Below, piece by piece: positions 11,901 to 49,960 of a stretch of 64,000 bases of DNA (position 1 is its first letter; the number at the start of each line of letters is the position of its first letter). Location: NCBI GenBank assembly GCA_032173965.1, contig CM063288.1, positions 26,878,001 to 26,942,000 of the forward strand. The letters are read 5' to 3'. This DNA is from Sitta carolinensis. Taxonomy: Eukaryota; Chordata; Aves; Passeriformes; Sittidae. The notes under the pieces were generated by a model. It ran no database searches. It was not told the origin of the DNA and saw nothing but the letters and a program-made list of their open reading frames with translations. Position numbers and translations under genes: made by a program.

Positions 11901-14900
11901 CACAGCATTAGTTATCTGAATATTTATTTTGAGAGGGAGAATGAGAACAGTAGCAGATTCCAGTAACCCATATGTTCCTCCTCAGCAGGTAGAGGGAAAG
12001 TGGTGGGTGGAATAGGGGAGAAAATGGGTGGAGTGTTGGCATGGAGTATATATCACCCTGGGATAGACAACTGACAGTATCTCATCCTTTCCTGAAACCA
12101 GAAAGAGAACAAGGAGGAGTCTGTGATGATGTTTTGTCCCGTGATGTGTTGCTCAGGGCCCATGGATTCAAGATGGAGCCTGGTATGTTTAGTTTTTTGG
12201 GTTTGTCTATTTTTGTAACTTAACTCAGGTTGGCAAATGAGAGAAGGCTGGCCAGTTTCATTATGTTCCCAGGAAATTCCATTCTCTCATGTGCCAGCGT
12301 GAGGCTGTTGTGCTTTAGATGCCTATCTACCTCTCATTAGATTTGAAAAAGCATACAGAACACCCTGCTTTCCATTGGTAGCCTATTAAAATGACAAAAA
12401 AAATACTGTTTGATTTGTAACCTTGCTTGCATGTGTGAATCCAGATGCCTTTTTTAAAAAGAGAATTAATAATATGAACACCATCACATACAGAATGTTT
12501 TTCTGCAAAGAACTGCAGAAGAAAACTTGAGTTGACATTTAAGTTTGTTTAGTATGCTCTGTAAGCAGCTAAAAGAAAGGGACACCACCATTTTGAGGCC
12601 AGGTTAATATACAAAAATTGTTTAAGAGTTTCTCCTACTAGTTGCAAGTTTTCACTATTTTAAATGATATATTTGTGAAGTGCTGTCTAAATCATTAAAA
12701 ATGGGCCAAATCCAAGTTCACTGAACACTGATGCATGAGTGCCCTCCTCAAGTGAGTTGTCCCAGAAGCCTTAGTGGAACTGACAGCCAGCTTTTCTGGC
12801 AGGATTAGTTCCTCTCTGATCACAGAGAGGGAACAGCCATCCTGTCTGCACTCAACTGAGCAGGTGAGCAGGGAAGGCATTCAGGCTGCTTCCAAAACCC
12901 AATCTGGTCACAGCGCTGGCTATGTCAGGTCTTTCTTAAAAGGATTCCAGGCTGGCCTCTCTGCCTGCTGTTGTCTACATGAGGAGGGCTGAAGGGGTAG
13001 AGAGGCTGTGAGACCAGGCACTGAATGCTGGGACCTGATCCTATAGCAGGTACATGCCATCTACATGCATTTGAGAGCACAGATGGGTAGCTGAGGTGTG
13101 TCCTGCTATCCTAAGGTTGTCTCTTAGCTTGGCAGACAAGACAGTCAAACTAATTTGGCCTCAAAATCAGTTTCCAGGTCTGCCCTGCAAGCACAGACCC
13201 AGCGGTGACACTGACAGGACACATGCTGCTAACAAATGCACAAAGTAAACAAAGAGACAGGATATAATAAAAGGATATTTTCTGGTAATTTCTTTCAATA
13301 ACAGTGATTTTAAGTGAGCTTCTGGTTTTCTGTAACAAAAAGATGAAAAATATTGATGCTAAAGTATCACTTTGAAGCATGACATTAAAATAGTGATTAA
13401 TAAAAACCAAGGCTATTACAAGATAAGGAGATTTTGCCTAGCTCTGCTCAGGTTCCAATGTGTATGAAATCAAAACAAGTAAGCTATGAAATGTGAACTC
13501 AGTAAGCAAGGACAAAGGAGAACAAAGTAATTTGGTCAGTTTAAGTAATGGGGAAATGAAGCAATACTTTGACTGGGGAGTCATCGGAGGAAAGGGCACT
13601 GGTCAGAGGCTTGGCAATATGACAAAACAAATCCAAACTTCCCATGACAGCACTGAACATTGTTCACTGGGGGCCATTGCCTTGCTGATCTCTTCTCTCT
13701 GAATGTGAGATTTCCCACTTTGTTCTCACCCTGGAATGTGATCATCCAGCCCTGAGTATCAGGTCTATTTTCCCACCTTCAATACACGAAGGAATTCATG
13801 TGCTAAGGGTGATGGCACAGCTTTGACAATGGCAACTACATGCTTACCCAAGAATTAATTCAATCATCTATGATTTCTACCAAAACTTGCTTGAACCTCC
13901 TGAGACATGGCCTTCTCGGTAAGAAGCAAACAGGTCACAGATTTCAGGTTGCAGTCTCAGCCCTGGAACTGTGAGCACTGATTGTCCTGTGGAAAAATCA
14001 GGTTAAAGAGAAAGCTGCAAAAGGGTCCTTTTCCCTCATTGTGCTATTTTCTTAATGGTCTCCTGTGACATTAACCACAATATAAACTAATTCATGATCC
14101 TATTTCTCACAGCTGCTTTCCTTCTGATTGTTTTTGGAAAATTATTTCTTTAATCTAGACACTTCTCTCTAGAAATCTCATTTGCAGTTTCTTTTCTTTT
14201 TTCTTTTTCTTGGAGCAACCAAAATAGTATTTGGTAGAACAGTGGTAGGAATGCGACCCACTAATCAAAAGGATTCAAATGGATCTGTGCACTGCCAAGC
14301 TCTCTCCTTCCCACCCAGCAGAGGGGAAAAAAAGAAAAAGAAAAAAGAGATAGAGCAAAGGCACAGGGCTTCTCTCCTTCAGCAATCTCACAAATGCAAA
14401 ACCTTCCACTCCAGTGACTCCTCATTAACTTACCAAATCTGACAGTCTAATTATCGTAGCTGCTTCACGCTTAGAATAAATAAATACTAAAGTGGGTGTT
14501 TAAAGAAATTGAGCTATGAAATTCAGTCATCTAGACAGTCAATAGAGAGTTTATTTTAAATTTTTATATTCTTATGTATTTATATCATTTTAGGAAAGAT
14601 AATGAGATAGTTGTCTTTCAGGTTAATTGAGTTCCTATGCACATGGTTGCTTGCTGTCACAATCTCAAACTTACCTTTAACTTTTGTGCCTTAGAAACCT
14701 GATCACTACCTCCCCATTTACTCTTTTCTGCTGATAACAGGGTGAAGTCAGAAGTGCACCTGAGGATGGGAAATGACTGTGTGAGACTTCCAGTCTGGAT
14801 GTCTTTCACAGCAAACAAGACAACTAAATCTTTTCAGATTTGCATTTAAGAGTGTTAAAGGGAAAATGGAAGTTAGAGAAACCTCAGCTATAACTTGCAA

Positions 14901-14931
14901 TTAGACAAAATACAGAAAAACATCTGCTAAC

Positions 14932-15070
14932 CTCTGATGCAACCGTGTCTGCCTCCACGAATGGTATTAACAGCACTCCCCCCAAGAGTGGTTTGTCTCC
15001 CTGAACAATAAGACCTTTATAGAGATCCTCTGGCTGGAGATCAATGGGAATCAGAGCATTTGATCCCTGT
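14932..15070 (-). other. Unassigned exon-like open frame
   Basis: A minus-strand open frame with protein-like composition, including IPIDLQPEDLYKGLIVQGD and LIPFVEADTVASE. It is bordered by a possible acceptor (cctacag before 15070) and donor (gagGTTAGC at 14931). It does not resemble the missing CDK15 C-terminus, and its acceptor phase does not join the 19252 exon directly. I do not recognise the peptide; it may be chance. Confidence 0.2.
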
Positions 15071-17921
15071 CTGTAGGACTTTGTTTCCACAAGTCATGTG
15101 GGCCAAACTTTGCACCAGTTCCTTTTGCAAGAGCAGGAGCTGGGGAGTAAGCAAAGGAAATTTTCCTTCTTTACCCATCTTTCCCTTTGCCCTGTGCTCC
15201 TAAACAGTGCCCAGAACAATGCCTGCCCCAGGACAGCATCTGGGGAAGAGCTTAAACAGGGCAACACGTCCAGAGTCCTGTGCACTTGGCTAGCATCCTC
15301 TGTGATGTTGCAACAGCTCTTTCCTAGGGTGGTGTCTTAATGACAGAATACAAAGCTTTAATGTCCTGTCATGAAGGCAAGCAGATCTTCCACCACTGTG
15401 GGGATCACACCAGGTGAAGTGAAGGGTGGTTTTCCTGAGTTAAGATTTGTTTTATCACCTCACAGATAAGAATGCTTCTGGCTTAGGAGGGGCAGCTGAT
15501 TTCCTGCTCATCACCAGCTTTGGTTTATTCCTGTATTAAGGCACATTATAAACATACACCTGGTAGGAACTTCCTAGGGGTCTGTATCTGACTTGCAGTG
15601 AAGAATATCTATTTGCTGTGTACAGAGGTCACAAAGCAGAGTGGTAAAAAAAATCAAGTGACTGTGTAAACCTTTTAGCTATGCAGAACCTAGGGAAACC
15701 AGCCAACCCAAACAAGGGGTCATGAAATCCAGCTCTTCTTTATATGTCCCCTGCGATAACATTTACCAGTTCTGGCTAATCCCAACATTAACGGGATTTT
15801 TGGTAGGCAATGACTTGCAGCTTTAACCTTCTTATTGCCCACACTTGCTTACTTGCTTTGTCTTAGTTTAGATGGAGCAGACATTAAAATTACCGTCAAC
15901 ATCAAGCCTTCCTCCTTCTCCTTGTCTCAGAAAGGCTGAATAGCGGGGTGTTTCAGGAGAAATGGTAGTGTCTTCATCACCTGGTGCACTGCACTGGTTT
16001 CGTGTTGCTGGAGGAGGTAACAATTAGAGACCAATTGTACCCCAAAAGAGCAAGTACCTCTTTGCCAGGATCCCATCCCTGCAACACTCAATCCTCCTCA
16101 TGGAGCACATACTGGAATTTACTAACTGCTGTGCCAAGGGTACGGCCAGGGTTGAACATCTCCTACACTGAGAGAAAGGTCTCCAGTGAGACTGGACATT
16201 GGTCCAGTGGGGAAAGGATCTGAGCTGCCAGCTCAGGTATCCTTGGCCCCTGTGCCAGTGTGGTTTGGCCAGAGCTCTTCTTGCAGTGTGTTTTCCTGGG
16301 AGTGCACTGTTGATAACCCCAAATCCCACTGCTTACCTTCCTTGCTTGCAAGCCTGCTCTAATGCATCGAAGAGCAAAAGAGAGAGAAAATAAAGCAAAT
16401 CTATAACTAACAATAATAAGTTGCAATTGTTGCTGTGTCTGACCTGTCTAACAGAGTGAGATACCTCCTCAGAAGGCCCTTTGCACTTCAGGACTGACAC
16501 TGAGCTGAGAGCACAGCTCATGCTTTCTTGATTCAAGGATCTCATCTTTCTTCCAGGAGGGATTAATTGGACAGAAAACATTCTGCTTTAGCAGGTGGCA
16601 AAGGGTTAGACTGAAGTTTTATCATAGCTGCTACAGTGCAGGGCTACACCGCACAAAGATAATTATCTCAGGATTGTCTCCGGCCAGAAAAAGGACAGCA
16701 AATGCTTCAGTTTTACAAAAGGTCATCACTGCCACCCCTTAGGCTACTAGCCACACTGAAGGGAAGTTAAAGAAGCCGCTACACCTCTTTCTGTTTTTAT
16801 ATCCAGAGGTGCAGGTGGCACATGTAGAATGAAGGCCTCCAAGCTGATGAGCGATGTTTGAACCGGGCCTCAGTAATCCCTCCTAGAGCTAGAGGCACAG
16901 GAGTGAGCAGCTGTAGGAGAGGCCCATCTGTGGGCCAGCCCCACACAGAGGACAGAGTCTTCTTCCTCCCTTGGGGCACAGGCTACTCTTTTTTTCTAGC
17001 ACTTTGCGCACAGATGAGCATAGCAACAGCAACCTGTTCCACTTTCTAGGATCTGGCCTCCAGGAAGCAAAGAGCCCTGTGCTCCCTCTCCCCCTTCCCA
17101 GGGGCAGCAGCCAGCCTCTAACCATTAACATTCCCCCCAATAATCAGAAACATACTATTGGAGGAGCACTTAACTTTGAAACAGTGATTTCTCCAATTAT
17201 TTTTCCCCAGGAACTGACCTTTGAAAAACATCCTCTAGCTTCCAGCTTGTCATAACAATTTATAAAAAGGACAGTTATGGATACAATTATTTCATAAAAC
17301 AGAGAATAATTTCTTATCAGAATCTTTTATTTTTTCAAATGTTTCGCTCTTACTTTCTCACACACCTTGGGATTAAACCCCTCTTCTTTCACCCTTCATC
17401 TCCAGATCACTCTTTGCCCTTCTGCTTTAACTTTCCCCTTCAGAGGATGGCAACTAATAGCCAGCATCCTCCAGAATAAAGAAGGAACAGAATATATTTA
17501 AAATCTGCACTGTTATCATAGCAACGAGAATTTTAAAATCATACAGTTAAATTCCAAAATAGTGTTATGCCAAAGTGACACAAGAGAGCAAATGTCTTAA
17601 ACAATTATGGCAATAGGAATGGCTACATGGGGAATTATTCAGAATAGCCTAAATTTTACAGGCTTAATGAGTCACTCATGAATATGGTCTTGCATGATCG
17701 TACTGTACTTGTTTCACCCCTGTGCACTTTGATTCTGTTCTCAGCACATTGGTTGCTATGATAACGCCATGCAGTTTCCTGTCCACAAGGTACTTCTTGC
17801 TGCAATATGGGGAATAATAAATACGGGATGGTGCCTGAACCCAGGTGAAATGAATCTGTCCCCTCGCTGGCAGCGTATCGGAGAGATTGACACATTATGC
17901 CAAACTGTTTTCTCATTCCTT

Positions 17922-18001
17922 CTATTTCTCCTCACTCTCTCCCTTTCTCTCACGCTGTCTGTCTCTGTACCTGTTTTTTTCCACTCTCTCTCTCTCTCTG
18001 C
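17922..18001. repeat. TC-rich low-complexity tract
   Basis: Pyrimidine-rich sequence dominated by ctctc and tctct units, ending in (ct)n. It generates long open frames on both strands that have no protein-like content. Confidence 0.7.
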
Positions 18002-19251
18002 ACTGACACTTTCATCTTCTCCCTTGGGGATTGGAGATGTCACTGCGGGAAGTGCTTGTCCGCCTCTCTGGCAGCAGCAGAGCCCTGTGGCTTTGACAAA
18101 CCTCATTTAATTGGGAGGAAGCCAGGAGGGTTTGAAAGAACTGAAACATCCACGAAACTCCTTTTATCAGGCATAATTTAAACTCTGCATGGAAAAAACC
18201 CTATATGTATAAAGAAAAGTCAACTTCCCTCCTGCTGTGCGTGCTCCCCTCCTCCCCCCCGGCACAGGCAGGCTCCTGCGAGATTCCATCTTTTCATTTT
18301 TCTAAAAGTGTCAAAGTAGATTTGTGCTCTGTGGCTGGGTGAACAGAAAAGGAATGCAGATGTCTCTCACTCAAGCACATACACACACAGAGCACCTTCT
18401 GAAGGGCAGTAGTTTGGGGGATTGGGAGAGATGCTAGCTGGCTGCTCCTCCACTTGGGATGTGTCACAGGAGCCAGAAATTTGGTTTTCCAATAGCTTGA
18501 CAACACAGTCCATGAATACTTTTTCTTAATTGCCCCATCTTAAAAAACACCACCAAACTTACTAGTGTACAGCGTGCCCAGGAGGCAGCAGGGAATGCAA
18601 GGTCCCTTAGGCCTGCAGCCCAACAGGAGGGAGCTGTTCCTAGTGAGCAGAACTGCAGCTTGAGAGACCCTGTATTTATTGTCAGCTGAGGCTAGGAGAG
18701 GCAGAACTGTGTGTGCTTAAGAGAAGGGAGCAAGGGAAGAAAATAAAGCAGGTAAAACTGAGGGAGAACTGGTGTGACAGTACGGAACAGCTGTCTCAAC
18801 ATCAAAAGGGAGGAGCAGTCCAAGGGAATTGGGGCTAGCACACCATGCTGAGCAGATGGGAATTCAGGACATCAGGAGGGACCAGCAGGTAAGTTACACT
18901 GAACACACAGTGTGAGCTGGGGAAATGTCCAGACCCTTAGGGTTACAGAATGGGGGAGAGATGACCTGTCAAAGCATATACACCTCTGCTTTGCAGATGG
19001 ACCATGGTAGCAGCCCATCAAGGTCCCCTTCTAGTACTAACAGCAGTCAAGTAGAAGAAAACAGAAAAACAAGTTGTCATATTTGCCACAGGATGTAAAC
19101 TTTGCAGCATATAGAACTGGGGAGGGAGTGCAGGCAGAAAAGAGAGATATCCAGGTGAATGGCAGAGACTTTCAAAATAGAGAGGAAGCTCACAGTAAAT
19201 AGCACACACAGCAGCTCATTCATGGTGAGATGAAATTGAGAGTTAACTTAC

Positions 19252-46193
<26,942 letters not shown>

Positions 46194-47537
46194 CTGCTTC
46201 ATGAAGAAATTGGTATGTGATTTAGATTGCAATGTAGAACAAGAAACTACTAGCAGTTCATTCAGTAATTAAGTACTGATTAATTTTAATAACAATAGTA
46301 ATTAATAATTCCCAGGGCTGGAATAACCCTAGGATAAAATATCTCCTGTCTGGCTCTGTGGATGCTGCACCTCGCCCATTTGAACCCCTCCACAACATCC
46401 TGCTCTTGGAAAGAATCAGTGTAACACCAAGGTCACTGTGTCCTGTACCTCCAGCTCTGGAGGGTGTGGAGCTGCAGGGGCTGCAGAGAGGGTGGAGAAA
46501 GGGGTGCTCTGATTACATCTAACAGCCAGCATAGGAAGAGGGGACAAACTGTGTCACTGGCAAACTACCATTCTACTGATGAGTTTCTTTTTTTTCTCCT
46601 CGACTGCAGTGGCTTTGTGAAATGCACATCATATTCATCTCTCTCTCTCCCAGTTATAGATCTCCAGTACTGTAAGGGGAGCAACTGTCTGTGTGCCTGT
46701 GTTGGTAAATGGTAGCACTCACTCAGAACACACAAAGATAAAGCTGCCTCAGCTGCAGAGAGTACTTCTGCCAGCATCATTCTAAATGCGTGCTCTTCCC
46801 CCTTATCCTTGAATTATTCATCTCTAAATAACCTGTTAGGGCAGGGACCAAAAACCAAATGCAGAAGTGAAATTTCAGGAAGTTTACATTTATTTATTCT
46901 TCTCCCCCTTAATCCCTCACCTCCTTCCTCACCACTGTATAATTTATGTAGCCTGTTAATTTGGCCCATACAGCATAACAGTGCTATATACTACACAACT
47001 ATAAAAAAGGTAGCAATGAATTGGCAAGCAGGCTTCAAGCCTCTCATGAGCAGCTACATTGAATTGACCTTAATTTGACAACACAGGATTTGCAATCTGT
47101 GGCATGCTGCCTCCTCCAGAACTGTAGGTTGTTGGCTACCTCCCTGTTTTACAGCCTCTCATTGGCACAGAACTCGCTGGAGTGCAACCTTCCCTCCCTG
47201 CTCATCACATCAAAGGCATTTATTGTCATCTAAGGTACAGATTTCTCTTTCAGCAGCTTCACAAGCCTGAAGCTGCAAAGTTTGATGCTGTCTGGTTAGA
47301 AGCAGATGTGACAGCTTTGCACTCCCACAAGTGGAAGCACCCAGGCTTAGCCTATCTCAATGCACAAGTATCACAATGTCATATTAAATACCTCTGTTGT
47401 AGTCACTGCTTCCATGTGCTGAAGGCCTTGGATTTGTTGGGAGCCCCTTTTCCCTGAACAGCAGCTGCTGCATCCTGGTCTGACAGCACTTACACACAGC
47501 GTGTCTCCCATGTTGTCCTGTTTAAATTAAAATGTAT

Positions 47538-47556
47538 CTTTTTTTTTTTTTTTTTC
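47538..47556. repeat. Poly(T) tract
   Basis: About 19 consecutive T between CDK15 and ALS2. The minus-strand frame running through it (Lys-rich) is not a gene. Confidence 0.75.
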
Positions 47557-49242
47557 TCCTTGCTCCTCCTCTTCCCTCTGTGTCTGAAATAACAGCTCAT
47601 ATGACTGGCATGAGAGCTCTGCCTCAGTCTTGTGATTTCTGCAGTTTTTCTTTGAAAGTCCGAATGGACCCCTGAAGTAGCTCTATTGATTTCAGTTCCT
47701 TTGGTACAATGCCCTCCAAAAACAGCCAACATTTTTCATACCTGAAGATGGAGAATTAATAAATCCAAACTTTCTGCTTGTACACTTTGCTTTCAGTTGA
47801 GCAACTCTCAGTGTAGTTAGTAGGATAATGAAGGGATAGGTTTCACACAGGAACATGCCTTGACTCCCTGCCTGCCTGTAGCAGCTCTAGGTAGGCTTCA
47901 GGCTTCAGCCTCTAGGCTCTCAGGTGAGCTTGCTGAGCACTGTGGCTGAGCTGTGCTTTCTGCAGGAGCTCTACATTGACTGTCCTTGCTTTGGCATTTA
48001 CAGCAGCATGGGGACCTGTTTGTCCCTGCTGGATTTTGTGTCTAAGGGGTGTGATGAGTTGTAGCTGATAGAAAGCAGTCTTGTCCATATGTCAGAATAT
48101 CCAGAGCAAACTGATTAATCCTGCCCACTGTAGAGCAGGGAACACACAGCAGGTTTGCCCTGGATGTGGACAGACAAAAGTCCTCTTCTTTCAGTCCTGC
48201 ATGAGCAGGACTCACTGTGCAGCTGCCTAGGACTAACATCCAACCCACACACAGAAAATGACAAGGCCTGAGGGAGCAGACATCGTCCTCTGGTATTTTT
48301 ATGCTGACACATTAGGTCTTTCAGTTTTCATTTGAAGACATCACGTGAAATCTTCCCTTTGCTTCACTGTTTTGATGTCCAAGAATAACACTCTTTCCTT
48401 GAGCAAAAGGATTTTTTACAATCAAAAATGTCAGGAAGGCAAGAACAATTTCCATGTCTTGTTGCAACCAAACCACCCAGCCTTTGCATGGCAAGAAGGA
48501 GTTAACACACCTGGAAGGCTTGATTTCCTTCGCACAACTTTCTTTTGCACTCCCATTAGCCATAATTTGCTAAAAAGCTATCATCATGGACTTTGGTCTT
48601 CTCTTTATTTTCCAAGTACTCTTTGAGTCACCAGGAAATAGCAGTAATTTAGATGTGCTGTCCAGGCATGAGGAAGGTTGTCTAGATGCAACACACTCAG
48701 TAACAAATAGGTTATGTAGTCTTTTATTCTGTAAAACAGTTTGTAGTGTTATGACCAAATACTTGCATTTTCAAAGAATGGAAAGATAAATGGATAAAAA
48801 GGGGACAATATAAAATATACATTTAAATTCATATGAAGATTGTAAATTTTAATCTTGTTTACTTTTTGTGTCAGGGAGTAGAGGGGAAATATTGTCATAA
48901 AGAGAAGTAATCCAACTTTTGCCAGGTGGCCGGAGCTGATAATTGAAGAAAGCGTGCTTAATAGGTGGTGATTGTTATTGGAAAAAAATACGGAGTAATC
49001 ATTCCAGTTAGTGGAGAAAACACTTTAACAGAAATGTTTTATAGCTATCCTTAGAAAAATTTAGAATTTATAAAGGAGAGTTTATACCTGTCCTCGTAAC
49101 CACCGTTTTTAAATGAAAGTTTCAGGCAACATAAAAAACTGTCGACTGAGAGGTGACATAAAAGTACATTTTATAAAACTTGTTCAAATAGAAACACACG
49201 TATATACCCTTACAGGGATGTATATAACTATATCTATATAGA

Positions 49243-49271
49243 GTGCATATACACATATTGTGTATATACAC
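49243..49271. repeat. Inverted repeat at the edge of the CpG island
   Basis: Arms gtgcatatacac and gtgtatatacac (12 bp, one mismatch) are separated by five bases. It sits in an alternating AT/GT stretch (49195-49310) directly beside the ALS2 CpG island. Confidence 0.7.
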
Positions 49272-49483
49272 ACGTTGGTGTGTTTATGTGTACATACTTT
49301 AAATATATTCTGTGAAATCTATGCCTGTAGCAAAACGCACAGACGTGCGTGCATGACTAGCACAGACACGAGTCCTGCATGCCATCTCTCCAGCCCAGGC
49401 TGTGCGGAGGGGAGGCGCTGCCGCGGGCCCTGCGGAAGCTGTGGCGCCGGCCCGCTCCCGCTGAAGCCGCGGCTGACGGGCGG

Positions 49484-49518
49484 GTTTGCGGAGCCGGGCG
49501 AGTTTGCGGAGCCGGGCG
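49484..49518. repeat. 17-bp tandem duplication in the CpG island
   Basis: Two identical copies of gtttgcggagccgggcg lie at 49484-49500 and 49502-49518, at an 18-bp period. Immediately after, cactgtcgctgt is repeated in tandem (49527-49538 and 49539-49550). Confidence 0.85.
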
Positions 49519-49817
49519 GGCGCGGCCACTGTCGCTGTCACTGTCGCTGTCACCGGTGCCGCACGGGCCGGCCCCGGGCCCTTCCCTTGCGCCTCGAGCA
49601 TCTCCCGCTGCACGCCCACGTGGCGCTCCCGTCTCTGCCTGTTTTGTCCCGGGCAGGCACCCGTCGGCGGTCGCGCGGCGCTGGCCCCGCCCCGTGCGCG
49701 TCCCGCGCCCCCGCGTGAGTCAGCCGGGCGGCGCGAGCGGCCGCGGGCGGCGCGCGGCTGAGGGCGGCACGGCGGCAGCAGGTGCGGGGGGCGCGGGGGG
49801 CAGGGGGAGCCGCGCCT

Positions 49818-49852
49818 GAGGGGAGCCCCGCGCCCGAGGGGAGCCCCGCGCC
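49818..49852. repeat. 17-bp tandem duplication downstream of candidate exon 1
   Basis: Two identical copies of gaggggagccccgcgcc lie at 49818-49834 and 49836-49852, again at an 18-bp period. A degenerate extra unit precedes them from about 49803. Confidence 0.85.
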
Positions 49853-49960
49853 GGCGCTGCGGGACGGGGGCGACACCGGGCACACGGGACAGGCCCTGCG
49901 CCGTCCCCGGCTGCGCCTGGGCACTTGGCGAGAGGCTGACGAGCTGCTCCCACGGACCCT

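Larger units (their letters stand above)
7421..19251. other. Non-coding region downstream of the last identified CDK15 exon
   Basis: Apart from the repeats and candidate elements listed separately, nothing gene-like stands out. The longest frame, 158 codons at 10338-10814 plus, shows no domain or family resemblance. The CDK15 C-terminal exon should lie here or beyond position 1, but I could not identify it. Confidence 0.55.
46194..49379. other. Region between the first identified CDK15 exon and the CpG island
   Basis: The human gene has about 90 residues upstream of PFGAA on two exons that should fall here on the minus strand. No convincing match was found; the N-terminus is poorly conserved and may have been missed. 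A poly(T) run and an AT-rich stretch near 48.8-49.3 kb are the only other features. Confidence 0.55.
49380..49960. promoter_or_regulatory. CpG island, ALS2 promoter and probable exon 1
   Basis: A dense GC and CpG block with no TATA box sits between the divergent genes. It contains a CCGCCCC-type GC box near 49686-49693 and an AP-1-like TGAGTCA at 49716-49722. It also has several short tandem duplications. A good donor (cagGTGCGG, exon end at 49781) could close ALS2 exon 1; a second GTGAGT lies at 49715. The transcription start cannot be read from the sequence. Long open frames on both strands here, including a 351-codon minus-strand frame, are products of GC richness. The island may also serve CDK15, whose first exon was not found. 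Confidence 0.8.

Noticed and set aside
46565..46640. SRRKKRNSS peptide on the minus strand as CDK15 exon 2
   Set aside because: It has only basic-serine composition in common with human exon 2, and a stop follows quickly.
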